This document shows positions 6,403 through 13,123 of a DNA stretch of 13,123 nt, one piece after another. Source of the stretch: an uncultured Eubacteriales bacterium (lineage in GTDB: Bacteria > Bacillota > Clostridia > Christensenellales > UBA1242); contig CARXKP010000030.1 of assembly GCA_949096025.1 (NCBI GenBank), positions 1 to 13,123 of the forward strand. The letters run 5' to 3'. Positions within the stretch are counted from its first letter, which is position 1, and each line of letters starts with the position of its first letter. The position numbers and the translations under genes are program-made. The notes below the pieces were generated by a model that did no database searches, was not told the DNA's origin, and saw only the letters and a list, made by a program, of their open reading frames with translations.

Positions 6403-6960
6403 ATGGATTATAGAAAAGAATTTGAAAGAGAAATTGAAAAAATGAGAAAGCTTGTTGAAGAACTTAATTCTTTTATGGAAGAAAATGGTATGCCAGTTAA
6501 CAGGGAAGATAATAAGGTTTTAGAAAGTAAAATTACTGCACTGGAAAGTCTTGGTGGACTTTTAAAATCTGATCCTAGTGATTTAAATGTTATTTTTATG
6601 GTTAAGAGTGCAAATCACGGTATAGAACTTATGCTTCAAGATTTAAAATATGCTGGTCCTTTTGGAGCAACTGAAACTTTAGAGGAAGATGAAGAACTTC
6701 AAGATATTCTTGATATGTTTGGTGTAGAAAGAGAAAAATTATCGCAGGGTTATATGGACGAAAATAGTGATGACTATTTTTCTATTGAATTTGATGAAGA
6801 TTATATGGATGAAGATGATTTTTATTCTAGATTTGATGCGAAAAATCAAAGAATATCAATTAATCCTAATAAAGCACCTAAGAAAGATACTACTGAAGAA
6901 TTTTTAAGATCAATAATTGATTTTCCAATTAGTGATGATAATGATGATAAAGAGTTATAA
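6403..6960 (+). CDS. Acidic protein with N-terminal coiled coil, function unknown
   Basis: A 185-residue, strongly acidic cytoplasmic protein that I do not recognise. Residues 1-28 are heptad-like and charged (EFEREIEKMRKLVEELNSFMEE), consistent with a coiled coil. A second helical region covers about 35-85. Residues 93-142 are rich in Asp/Glu with interspersed Tyr/Phe (DDYFSIEFDEDYMDEDDFYSRF), and the end is again acidic (SDDNDDKEL). There is no transmembrane segment or catalytic motif. AAGGAG (6390-6395) lies 7 bases before the ATG. The gene is a single transcription unit, with its own strong promoter and its own terminator at 6962, implying substantial independent expression. The acidic-aromatic composition resembles that of its neighbours, so it may belong with them functionally, but this is inference. 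Confidence 0.8.
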   Translation: MDYRKEFEREIEKMRKLVEELNSFMEENGMPVNREDNKVLESKITALESLGGLLKSDPSDLNVIFMVKSANHGIELMLQDLKYAGPFGATETLEEDEELQDILDMFGVEREKLSQGYMDENSDDYFSIEFDEDYMDEDDFYSRFDAKNQRISINPNKAPKKDTTEEFLRSIIDFPISDDNDDKEL

Positions 6961-6961
6961 T

Positions 6962-6994
6962 AAAATGCCAATAGCAAGGCATTTTTTATTTTTT
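6962..6994 (+). terminator. Intrinsic terminator after the coiled-coil protein gene
   Basis: AAAATGCC (6962-6969) pairs perfectly with GGCATTTT (6978-6985) around an eight-base loop, followed by TTATTTTTT. It begins 2 bases after the stop codon. Confidence 0.92.
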
Positions 6995-7020
6995 ATAGTT
7001 AGTAAATAAAAGACTCTATA

Positions 7021-7049
7021 TTGACAAATTGTATGAAATATATTAATAT
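7021..7049 (+). promoter_or_regulatory. SigmaA-type promoter of the 500-residue protein gene
   Basis: A perfect TTGACA (7021-7026) and TAATAT (7044-7049) have a 17-bp spacer. The box lies within TATATTGACAAA (7017-7028), identical to 6352-6363. GTGAGG (7058-7063) is the ribosome binding site for the ATG at 7069. The -10 assignment is less certain because the region is very AT-rich. Confidence 0.65.
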
Positions 7050-7068
7050 ATAAATAAGTGAGGAAATT

Positions 7069-8571
7069 ATGGATATAAAAATTGCAAACTGTCTTAGAGA
7101 TGTAAGTGAGTTAAAAGAAAAAATTCAGGAAACTTTAATTCTTCAAAAGGAAATAGAAAAAGAGGAAAATAGATATAACTCTTCTATGCAAACGCAATTC
7201 AAATATCTTAAAAGTGATATAAAGTTTTTACACGAAAATATTATAAGAACTTTCCCTTATATTAAGGTAGAGAATGAAGAAGATGTTGAAGCTATGAAGG
7301 GAATAATTGAGTTTGTTCAAACTGCTCAATTTTGCTCTCTTAATGAGGATCAGAAAACTCAAATTACAAAGGCTCTCTTTGCACTTGGCAAAGGTAGACA
7401 CGCAAGAGAACTTCAAGATTATTCAAATTCGTTAAGTGAAAAAGACGAACAGTATATTGATGGGGTTGTTGATTCTGCTGATATTGTAATAAGTTCACTT
7501 CACAACGCTTTTAATTCAGGAAAGAGTAATGCAGTAGTTGACCGTGTTTTTAATGAGTACTATAGCCTTCGCAAATTTATCGAGAGAAATGTTGAAGATA
7601 ACGACTATGGAAAGGGATTAATGAAGAAAATTGTTAGTGATCCTGAAATATCTAAAGAGCATAAAGCAATGGTTAAAAAGGCATATCAAGATTATAAAAT
7701 TGAGAGTAAATATCTTGGTCTTAATCTTGGGAAAAGAATTGTTGCTGGTACTACTGGGGTATTTATCGCACCTTTTGTTGTTGCAGGACTTGCTGAAAGA
7801 TTAGGAACAGGAATTGTTAAATGTACTGGTGAACTTGTTCAACTTGCAACAAACTTTTTAGCACTTCCATTTGATACCCTTGCAATGAAAATGTTGGAAA
7901 AGAGTGATTCTAAGGCCACTAAAGTTGGAGCAGTACTTGTAGACATTCCAGGAATGGTCTTAAAAGGAGCAGGTGCTCTTACAAATGGTATTTTAAAGAT
8001 AGGAGCAGGTATTATTGATTTAACTTTCAATCTTGCAACTATTCCATTTAGTTTAATTGCTTCTGGTATATTAAAACTTGGTAAAGTTAATGTAAAAGAC
8101 AGAATAAAAGAAAATGATAAGAAGATCAACAAAAACATTGCAAGTATTTTGAGTGAAAAAGGTGAAAAAGTTAAACATAAAGATATTATAGTAGAATATG
8201 TAGAAGTTGGCGAAAAAGATATGGTTGTCTTTGGTAAAAATCTTGCTGGCGACTTTATGGGAGAAGACTTTAGGTTAACTTTTGCAGTTGATGAAGAGAT
8301 AATTTCTAAATTAAAAACTTTAGAAGAAAAACAGGCTGAATTAAATAAAATCTTATCTGCAGTTAATGTATTAGAACATTTAACAGATCAAAAATTACCA
8401 ACTGATAAGACAAAGGAACTTGAAGACGAACTTTTAGGACTTGTTTATAGTGAATCTCAAATTCTTTCAAATGTTACGACTCAAAAACCTATTGAAAATA
8501 TTTCTGATGTTATAACTGACATAGATGATGAATTAGATTTTATTGATGAAGCGTACGAAGATATTAAGTGA
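7069..8571 (+). CDS. Large protein with coiled coils and a duplicated hydrophobic/amphipathic module, function unknown
   Basis: A 500-residue protein of no family I can name. Layout: an N-terminal coiled-coil-like region (about 9-60); a helical domain (70-215); a hydrophobic, glycine-rich block (220-340); a short soluble domain (345-400, with strands such as DIIVEYVEVGEKDMVVFG); and a C-terminal coiled coil (about 405-450) ending in an acidic tail with FIDEAYEDIK. The hydrophobic block is an internal duplication: residues 226-276 align without gaps to 285-335, sharing Pro235/Pro294, Gly248/Gly307, Asn262/Asn321 and the Pro-Phe pairs 267-268/326-327. The segments are amphipathic, with charged residues between them, and look more like membrane-associating or pore-type helices than classical membrane spans. 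There is no signal peptide. The gene has its own promoter and ribosome binding site; no clear terminator follows, so some read-through into the ankyrin operon is possible. Confidence 0.85.
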   Translation: MDIKIANCLRDVSELKEKIQETLILQKEIEKEENRYNSSMQTQFKYLKSDIKFLHENIIRTFPYIKVENEEDVEAMKGIIEFVQTAQFCSLNEDQKTQITKALFALGKGRHARELQDYSNSLSEKDEQYIDGVVDSADIVISSLHNAFNSGKSNAVVDRVFNEYYSLRKFIERNVEDNDYGKGLMKKIVSDPEISKEHKAMVKKAYQDYKIESKYLGLNLGKRIVAGTTGVFIAPFVVAGLAERLGTGIVKCTGELVQLATNFLALPFDTLAMKMLEKSDSKATKVGAVLVDIPGMVLKGAGALTNGILKIGAGIIDLTFNLATIPFSLIASGILKLGKVNVKDRIKENDKKINKNIASILSEKGEKVKHKDIIVEYVEVGEKDMVVFGKNLAGDFMGEDFRLTFAVDEEIISKLKTLEEKQAELNKILSAVNVLEHLTDQKLPTDKTKELEDELLGLVYSESQILSNVTTQKPIENISDVITDIDDELDFIDEAYEDIK

Positions 8572-8651
8572 TAATTAAATTCAAAATACACATTAAAATA
8601 AATATTTTAGTTTTACAGTATTTTTAGGAGCAAAGTTTTGCAAATAATTTT

Positions 8652-8678
8652 TTGTTTGTTACTAAACTAATTTATAAA
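8652..8678 (+). promoter_or_regulatory. Weak candidate promoter for the ankyrin-protein operon
   Basis: TTGTTT (8652-8657) and TATAAA (8673-8678) are spaced only 15 bp. TTGTTA (8656-8661) with TATATA (8682-8687) has a 20-bp spacer and is no better. The gap 8572-8698 also holds a weak GCAA/TTGC hairpin (8636-8647 area) followed by an imperfect T-run. Nothing stronger is visible, so the operon may rely partly on read-through from 7021. Confidence 0.25.
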
Positions 8679-8698
8679 AACTATATAAGGGGAAAACT

Positions 8699-10474
8699 AT
8701 GGCATCTATTGTAGAAAAAAGAAGAGAAAAGTTTGGACAATTACTTTTTGAGGTAGTCGGTAGAGGTAATGTTGCTGAAATTGAAGAACTGCTTAAAAAT
8801 AAAAAATATGATCTTGATTATTCACGAAGAGTTGAGCCTAAAGGTGAAATTCACGAAGAAAAAAATCACAGAGAATTAGAAGAAGAAATAGGATATTATC
8901 TTGAAGAAAATGCACTTGAATATGCTACAAGAAAGGGTAATATTGAAATGATGAAATACCTTAAAGAAAAGGGGTTATCTTTCAATAGAAGAAATTTACA
9001 ACTTCTTGAGCATACAACTTATGAAAAGGATGCTGAGGTTTTAAGATTTCTTTTTAACAATCAAATGATTGGAAGTAGAGATGCGGCAAACAGAGCTATG
9101 AGTATTGTTTTCCGTAAGATTGAAAGAGGTGGAGAAATACCTCCAAATGATAATATTATTTATCAGCTTATTAAAAGCCCTTCATTTTCACTTAAAGATG
9201 TTGATAATGTTGAATTTTTAAAGGCTGCATTTATGGCAGGTGTTGCTGATGAAGTATTAAAAAGAGGCGATCTTAATCTTGATGAAGACGGCAAAGAAGA
9301 GTTACTTCAAGTGGCAATGGAACACGGTTCGCCAAATGAAATTCAAACTCTTATGGCTAGATCAGACATCAAAGTTGAAGAGGTTAATTATACTAATGTT
9401 CAGGTTCCACTTTATGGCGATCACGCAAGTCTTTTAGATTTACTTATGACAAAAAGTATTAATGACCCAATATATAACGAGGCAATTCTTGACCTTCTTG
9501 AAAATGAAAGCATCTCGCTTGAAAGGAATGGTTTATACCTTCTTACAAGGGCATTAGACTTAGGCGACTCAAGAATTATTGATATGCTTGCAAGTAGAGC
9601 AGATGTATTTACTAGTGTTATTAGATTTGGTGATGATGATATTGCTCAAATGTTACTTGACAGAGATGACCTACAATTAGATCCAGATGTACTTATTGTT
9701 GCTGCTCAAAATAAGAATATATCACCAGATACAATTCACGACATTCTTAGTCACGACAATTTTGATGCAAATGAAGATGTTTTTGCAAAGAGTGCAAATC
9801 TTGCAGGAAAGGCTGGAAGATTTGATGCAGTTCACGAAATTGTTGAACACTATTATAGTGAAAACGATCATTTTGAAACACTTTCTAGTGGTGAACTTCT
9901 TAACACCTGCGTAAATGCTGCGGTTAAAGAATATAATTCCGTAATATTAGAAACAAATAAAACTAATCAAAAAGCAGAACAAACATTAAACCAAGAAAAT
10001 GAAGTTAATGCTAGTCAAGAAGTTGAAGGGTTAGAGAGTGCTACTATTATTGAAGAAGCAGACAGGAAAATAGAAGTTTTAGAAAGAATGAAAAGTGTTG
10101 TAAGAGATTTATATGAAAGAGATGATTATGATCCTAATAGTGATATTTACTTTGAATCTACTGTAGAGGGAACTTCTGTGGACAAAGAAATATTCTTATA
10201 TATGGCTCATAGACAAGGTCTTAGTATGGGAAAATATGGTTACACTTTTCTAAAGAATGCTTTTGAAAGAGGGTATGAGGATGTTATTGATGAACTTCTC
10301 GGTCGTGAAGATATTCGTGTCGGTGAAAGAGTGGATGAACTTATAGGTATTATCAGCGACCGATTTAAAGGGGCGGATAACATTCGTCAAAGACTTACTC
10401 AAATTAGAGAAAGAGAGCATAAAGAACTTGAAGAAAGACAATATGCTGCACCTGGACACGAGATGTCAATGTAG
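8699..10474 (+). CDS. Degenerate ankyrin-like repeat protein
   Basis: A 591-residue cytoplasmic protein built from repeating helix pairs of the ankyrin type. The clearest units are FGQLLFEVVGRGNVAEIEELL (12-32), ENALEYATRKGNIEMMKYLKEKG (70-92), KEELLQVAMEHGSPNEIQTLM (199-219), LYLLTRALDLGDSRIIDML (279-297), and a C-terminal one, YTFLKNAFERGYEDVIDELLG (515-535). Intermediate units (160-190, 245-268, 303-320, 328-350, 360-385) are more divergent and often lack the TPLH-type turn, hence degenerate. A Gln/Asn/Glu-rich linker at about 415-455 separates the array from the C-terminal part, which ends in a basic/acidic helix (560-580). Ankyrin arrays bind other proteins, so this is likely a scaffold; no enzymatic motif is visible. 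It opens a run of six genes with gaps of 5-20 bases. The ribosome binding site is AGGGG, 6 bases before the ATG. Confidence 0.85.
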   Translation: MASIVEKRREKFGQLLFEVVGRGNVAEIEELLKNKKYDLDYSRRVEPKGEIHEEKNHRELEEEIGYYLEENALEYATRKGNIEMMKYLKEKGLSFNRRNLQLLEHTTYEKDAEVLRFLFNNQMIGSRDAANRAMSIVFRKIERGGEIPPNDNIIYQLIKSPSFSLKDVDNVEFLKAAFMAGVADEVLKRGDLNLDEDGKEELLQVAMEHGSPNEIQTLMARSDIKVEEVNYTNVQVPLYGDHASLLDLLMTKSINDPIYNEAILDLLENESISLERNGLYLLTRALDLGDSRIIDMLASRADVFTSVIRFGDDDIAQMLLDRDDLQLDPDVLIVAAQNKNISPDTIHDILSHDNFDANEDVFAKSANLAGKAGRFDAVHEIVEHYYSENDHFETLSSGELLNTCVNAAVKEYNSVILETNKTNQKAEQTLNQENEVNASQEVEGLESATIIEEADRKIEVLERMKSVVRDLYERDDYDPNSDIYFESTVEGTSVDKEIFLYMAHRQGLSMGKYGYTFLKNAFERGYEDVIDELLGREDIRVGERVDELIGIISDRFKGADNIRQRLTQIREREHKELEERQYAAPGHEMSM

Positions 10475-10491
10475 TGATATAGGGGGATAAA

Positions 10492-10974
10492 ATGACAAAT
10501 ATAAATGATGTTTTAAAATCAAAGAATAATCAAGACGAAAAAGAAGAAAAGAAAGTTGATGTCTTTACTCAACTTCAAAGAGAAATGATTAAAATGAGCA
10601 TATTAAAAATTGCTATGAGAAGATTTCAGATGAGTGAAATGTCTGGTGATAAAGATTATAGTGATCCTCTTTCCGAGGTTCAGGGGGCTGAGGTAGTTCT
10701 TGAAAACACTCTTTCTGCTATGTCACCAGAAACTAGAGAAAATTATTTTGCTCAAGTTAGTCAAAGAGCGCAATCTGAGGGTGTGAGTGTAGAAGACATA
10801 TTAGCAGATGATGCAATAAAACTTAAAAAGGCAGAAGTGAATAGTCAAAGTTATCATATCGACCCAACTTCAGGAAGAGTTAAAGTTGACGGTGAAGATG
10901 AAGATGATGACGAAAAGGATTGTCAAGAGGAGGAAGATGATCTTGACGATGAAATAGAACTTAAACTTGATTAA
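10492..10974 (+). CDS. Small protein with highly acidic C-terminal tail, function unknown
   Basis: A 160-residue protein not recognised as a family. Residues 1-22 are charged and probably disordered. Residues 24-46 form a probable amphipathic helix, with a further helical core at about 58-115. Residues 119-132 (QSYHIDPTSGRVKV) could form a small hairpin. The tail from 133 to 160 is almost entirely Asp/Glu apart from single Gly, Lys, Cys, Gln, Leu and Ile residues, and ends ELKLD. There are no membrane segments. The ribosome binding site AGGGGG lies shortly before the ATG, and the gene begins 17 bases after the ankyrin gene stop, so they are co-transcribed. The acidic tail could mimic nucleic acid or bind basic partners, but that is speculation. 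Confidence 0.85.
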   Translation: MTNINDVLKSKNNQDEKEEKKVDVFTQLQREMIKMSILKIAMRRFQMSEMSGDKDYSDPLSEVQGAEVVLENTLSAMSPETRENYFAQVSQRAQSEGVSVEDILADDAIKLKKAEVNSQSYHIDPTSGRVKVDGEDEDDDEKDCQEEEDDLDDEIELKLD

Positions 10975-10987
10975 TAAAGAGGGTTAG

Positions 10988-11563
10988 ATGGTACGATTTT
11001 CAAAAGAACGAGAAATTTGTATAAAAAGGTCACTTGAACAGGCTTTTAAAGAAAGAGGAAAGCCTGTTCAATCTTCTTTAGTAAAAAAATTCTATAAGCA
11101 ATTTATTAATCTTTTAAATAATTCTTCTGAAATTAACGTTGAAAGCTATCTTGAAAAGTTGTCAAAGGATGTGAGCGGTATTTCTAATGCAAGATTTATA
11201 ATTAATGGAAATGTTGAAGAGGCTCGCCCTGATGTGGTTGCAGGAGAGATAGTTGCTACTCAAATTTATCTTAGCACAATGGCAAGATTTTATGGTTACG
11301 ATGCACAAATAAATCCAGTTGGCTTTTTTATTCTTGCTACTAATAGCGGAACAAAATATTGTATTAGAGTAAATGGCTTATTAAGGTACACGATAAATAA
11401 TCACTCTTTAGAAGAATATTTGGAGAAAAATGAATTACCTGACGAGATTATGAAGAATGAATTTAAATTTTTAAATATTAAAAAGCAAAAAAATGATTTA
11501 GAATTTTTTCCAGATATTTCTAATGAGAAACTTGAAAGTCTTGATGACTTTTTTAAGGAGTAA
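10988..11563 (+). CDS. Unknown protein with acidic-aromatic C-terminal tail
   Basis: A 191-residue protein I do not recognise. The N-terminal 60 residues are basic and helical (EREICIKRSLEQAFKERGKP; SSLVKKFYKQFINLL). The centre (85-135) looks like a compact alpha/beta domain: a helix, VAGEIVATQIYLSTMARFYG (84-103), then strands INPVGFFILATNSG and KYCIRVNGLLRY. A charged linker leads to the end ESLDDFFKE (183-191), which resembles the last residues of the three following proteins although the rest of the sequence does not. The start is supported by GAGGG shortly upstream, and the gap to the preceding gene is 13 bases. Its own stop overlaps the ribosome binding site of the next gene (AAGGAG, 11555-11560), so translation is tightly linked. 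Confidence 0.85.
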   Translation: MVRFSKEREICIKRSLEQAFKERGKPVQSSLVKKFYKQFINLLNNSSEINVESYLEKLSKDVSGISNARFIINGNVEEARPDVVAGEIVATQIYLSTMARFYGYDAQINPVGFFILATNSGTKYCIRVNGLLRYTINNHSLEEYLEKNELPDEIMKNEFKFLNIKKQKNDLEFFPDISNEKLESLDDFFKE

Positions 11564-11568
11564 AGATT

Positions 11569-12024
11569 TTGAAAAAAAGAGAAGTTATAAAAGATAGTAT
11601 AGATTTTGATGGGCTCATTCTTTTGGTAGGCATTGCTTTTGCTCAACATAATCAACCTCGTATTCCAAGACAGTTACTTGCAAATGATGCCTGGAAGGCT
11701 AGAAAAATATATGTAAAATATTGTAATAGTTTAGACGAAAAAATATTTAACCTGTATCAAGAAGATCTTGTTAAAAGACTTAACAAGGGTTTCCCTAAGG
11801 AGATGGAAATAATTCCTAATAAAAATCAGGTGGCAAAACCTCGCACTTTAACTATCGAAGATTTAAAAGCTTATGATGCTTATAAAATATTTACTGCAAA
11901 AAGATGCAAGAAAGATTTTGTGATAAATGAAGACGGTAAACTCATAGTTGAAGAGGCTGATGAAAGTGAACTTCATCCTAATGACGCTAAACTAAAAGAT
12001 ATAGATGAATATTGGTTATATTAA
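11569..12024 (+). CDS. Tandem paralogue family, copy 1 (TTG start), function unknown
   Basis: A 151-residue protein, first of three adjacent related genes. It starts with TTG at 11569, supported by AAGGAG (11555-11560) 8 bases upstream; no ATG lies close enough. Features shared with copies 2 and 3: a hydrophobic N-terminal helix ending FAQH (about 15-27), a segment IYVKYCNSLDEKIF with a conserved Cys (47-60), RTLTIEDLKAYDAYKIFTAK (about 92-111), a strand-like segment with DGKLIVEE, and a terminal LKDIDEYWLY. There is no catalytic triad or metal motif. It is closest to copy 2, including an identical 17-nt DNA stretch (11635-11651 and 12114-12130), so the duplication is fairly recent. Helical adaptor or structural roles are possible; no function can be assigned. 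Confidence 0.85.
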   Translation: MKKREVIKDSIDFDGLILLVGIAFAQHNQPRIPRQLLANDAWKARKIYVKYCNSLDEKIFNLYQEDLVKRLNKGFPKEMEIIPNKNQVAKPRTLTIEDLKAYDAYKIFTAKRCKKDFVINEDGKLIVEEADESELHPNDAKLKDIDEYWLY

Positions 12025-12044
12025 AAAGAATAAAAGAGAAAAAA

Positions 12045-12494
12045 ATGATTAGAAAAAATGGTATAGTAAAAGATAAAGAGGATTTTGTAAGTAGAGTTGT
12101 TTTTGTTGCTCTAGCTTTTGCTCAACATAAAGTTTCATATAAACCTGAAAAACTTGAATATAATTCACCATATATTATTGCTAAAGAATATATTAAATTT
12201 TGTAATAGCCTTGAAAAAGAAGTTTTACAAAAATATAAGGAAAATCTAGAATGGAGATTTAAAAATAAATTTCCAAGTGATGCCATTCCATTGCCAGATC
12301 CAAATGCAAAGAAAAGGGAATTAACGGTAGAAGATTTAAAGGCTTATGATGCTTTTAATATGTATATAGCAAAAATAAATAATAGAAAATTTGAAATGAC
12401 AGATGAAGGCAAACTTATATACGAAGAAATAGTTAGTGATGAAACATTTCAAGATAATCATATTAAGCCTTTAGATGAATTCTTTTTGGATTAA
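12045..12494 (+). CDS. Tandem paralogue family, copy 2, function unknown
   Basis: A 149-residue protein. I place the start at ATG 12045, 20 bases after copy 1 ends, because from there the N-terminus (MIRKNGIVKDKEDF) lines up with copy 1. A longer in-frame reading from TTG 12012 would overlap copy 1 and has no ribosome binding site. The site before 12045 is poor (AAAGAGA), so translation may depend on coupling to copy 1. Shared blocks are the hydrophobic helix ending LAFAQH, EYIKFCNSLEKEV, RELTVEDLKAYDAFNMYIAK, NRKFEMTDEGKLIYEE, and the tail IKPLDEFFLD. Copies 1 and 2 share near-identical DNA over the EDLKAYDA codons. The two are clearly sister genes, with copy 3 more divergent. Confidence 0.85.
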   Translation: MIRKNGIVKDKEDFVSRVVFVALAFAQHKVSYKPEKLEYNSPYIIAKEYIKFCNSLEKEVLQKYKENLEWRFKNKFPSDAIPLPDPNAKKRELTVEDLKAYDAFNMYIAKINNRKFEMTDEGKLIYEEIVSDETFQDNHIKPLDEFFLD

Positions 12495-12506
12495 TAGGAG
12501 ATAAAA

Positions 12507-12989
12507 ATGAGAGATATATTAAGAAATAGCGAACTTATGTTTGAAGTAAGTTTAACAGGTGATTTATTGGCTCTATCATTGAATAAGTCTGAAAATATAC
12601 CAGTTTCAGCAGATCCTCCATCATCTGAAGATATTAAAAATTTTTATGTTGCATTTTGTGCTAAACTTGATAGAAAGACTTTTAAGGCATATGAGAAAAA
12701 TTTAATAAAAAGAGAAATTCCTGATGAACTTGTTTATCCTTTTGGCGATAGTGAAAAGAAGGATGAGGTAACTATTTCTGAATTGATGGCCTATGATGCA
12801 CTATGTATGTATACAGCAAAACTCAAAAACCGCAAATTTTATATTGATAAAGATGGAAATTTAAAAATAGAAGATGAAACTACAAAAGAAATTGTAAAGG
12901 AAAATAAGAAAAAACCTGATAAATTAATTGATGATGATATTTCTACATCACAAATAAAGAGCATTGATGATGATTATTATATTGAATAA
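12507..12989 (+). CDS. Tandem paralogue family, copy 3 (divergent), function unknown
   Basis: A 160-residue protein with AGGAGA upstream and a gap of 12 bases from copy 2. It keeps the family core: an N-terminal hydrophobic helix (here LTGDLLALSLN instead of one ending FAQH), FYVAFCAKLDRKTFKAYEKNL with the conserved Cys, VTISELMAYDALCMYTAKLKNRKF, and DKDGNLKIEDE. It has lost the FAQH motif and gained a Lys/Asp-rich linker (about 126-150) before the tail IKSIDDDYYIE. It is the last gene before a strong terminator (12998). The conserved Cys, the AYDA motif and the aromatic-acidic end persist despite wide divergence elsewhere, which suggests these are the functional parts. Confidence 0.85.
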   Translation: MRDILRNSELMFEVSLTGDLLALSLNKSENIPVSADPPSSEDIKNFYVAFCAKLDRKTFKAYEKNLIKREIPDELVYPFGDSEKKDEVTISELMAYDALCMYTAKLKNRKFYIDKDGNLKIEDETTKEIVKENKKKPDKLIDDDISTSQIKSIDDDYYIE

Positions 12990-12997
12990 ATAAAAAT

Positions 12998-13028
12998 AAA
13001 ACGCCAAACTTATGTGGCGTTTTTATTT
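12998..13028 (+). terminator. Intrinsic terminator closing the six-gene operon
   Basis: ACGCCA (13001-13006) pairs with TGGCGT (13015-13020), extended by flanking AAA/TTT (12998-13000 with 13021-13023). The loop is eight bases and a TTTTATTT run follows. It begins 9 bases after the last stop codon. Confidence 0.92.
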
Positions 13029-13067
13029 ATATAATATATATAGTATATTATTATATATAATATATAT
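13028..13067. repeat. AT-only direct repeat
   Basis: TATATAATATATAT occurs at 13028-13041 and again at 13054-13067, separated by a 12-bp spacer that is AT-only apart from one G. The unit is also largely self-complementary, so cruciform or hairpin structures are possible. It lies between the operon terminator and the next promoter; it may be an upstream AT-rich element or simply low-complexity sequence. Confidence 0.6.
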
Positions 13068-13106
13068 CAATATAGAATATTTGCTTTTTATTATTATTTT
13101 ACTATA

Positions 13107-13112
13107 TTGACA
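13107..13112 (+). promoter_or_regulatory. -35 box of a promoter cut by the window edge
   Basis: A perfect TTGACA sits within TATATTGACA (13103-13112), the same context as the promoters at 6356 and 7021. With a 17-bp spacer the -10 box would fall near 13130, outside the window, implying another + strand gene beyond it. Confidence 0.5.
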
Positions 13113-13123
13113 TTATTTTAAAA

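Noticed and set aside
8636..8656. GCAAAGTTTTGC followed by AAATAATTTTTT as a terminator after the 500-residue protein gene
   Set aside because: The stem is only four or five A/T-rich pairs and the T-run is displaced.
12012..12044. N-terminal extension of paralogue copy 2 from a TTG at 12012
   Set aside because: It overlaps copy 1, lacks a ribosome binding site, and the alignment with copy 1 starts at the ATG at 12045.

Overview
The window reads as chromosomal DNA from an AT-rich, low-GC Gram-positive bacterium (Bacillota, most likely a Clostridia-like gut lineage). The evidence is the very AT-rich codon use, strong AGGAGG-type ribosome binding sites, sigmaA-type promoters (TTGACA / TATAAT-like, 17-bp spacers), short intrinsic terminators with T-runs, and the Firmicutes character of DnaN, MnmG and RsmG. 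All supported genes are on the + strand, the standard code fits (TGA is used as a stop), and coding density is high.

Region 1 (1-5291) is a core, origin-proximal block: dnaN (sliding clamp), a trimeric dUTPase, a dCMP deaminase, mnmG (tRNA U34 modification) and rsmG (16S rRNA G527 methylation). The two nucleotide-pool enzymes both produce dUMP for thymidylate synthesis and keep dUTP low, which fits their place beside a replication gene. The layout is unusual because mnmG-rsmG follow dnaN in the same direction, without recF/gyrB between them.

Region 2 (2347-2729), between the dCMP deaminase gene and mnmG, is the most interesting non-coding part. It is bounded by two 17-nt sequences that are exact reverse complements. 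Each contains a 15-bp odd palindrome, GCAAACT-N-AGTTTGC. Inside are a good promoter and about 317 nt that could form a large structured leader RNA of mnmG, with several local hairpins, one long-range helix and internally repeated motifs. I cannot assign it to a known RNA family.

Region 3 (5292-8571) holds four genes of unknown or weakly assigned function: a SecB-like small protein, a single-pass membrane protein with an acidic tail (both behind one promoter), an acidic coiled-coil protein, and a 500-residue protein with a duplicated amphipathic/hydrophobic module. The last two each have their own TATATTGACA-type promoter.

Region 4 (8572-13028) looks like a six-gene operon closed by an intrinsic terminator: a degenerate ankyrin-like repeat protein, an acidic-tailed protein, an unknown 191-residue protein, and three tandem paralogues of one uncharacterised family. 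The last four proteins end in similar acidic-aromatic tails (such as SLDDFFKE and PLDEFFLD), which suggests a shared docking or sorting signal. No enzymatic motif is recognisable in regions 3-4 outside the SecB-like fold guess, so their role remains open. The window ends in an AT-only repeat and the -35 box of another promoter.
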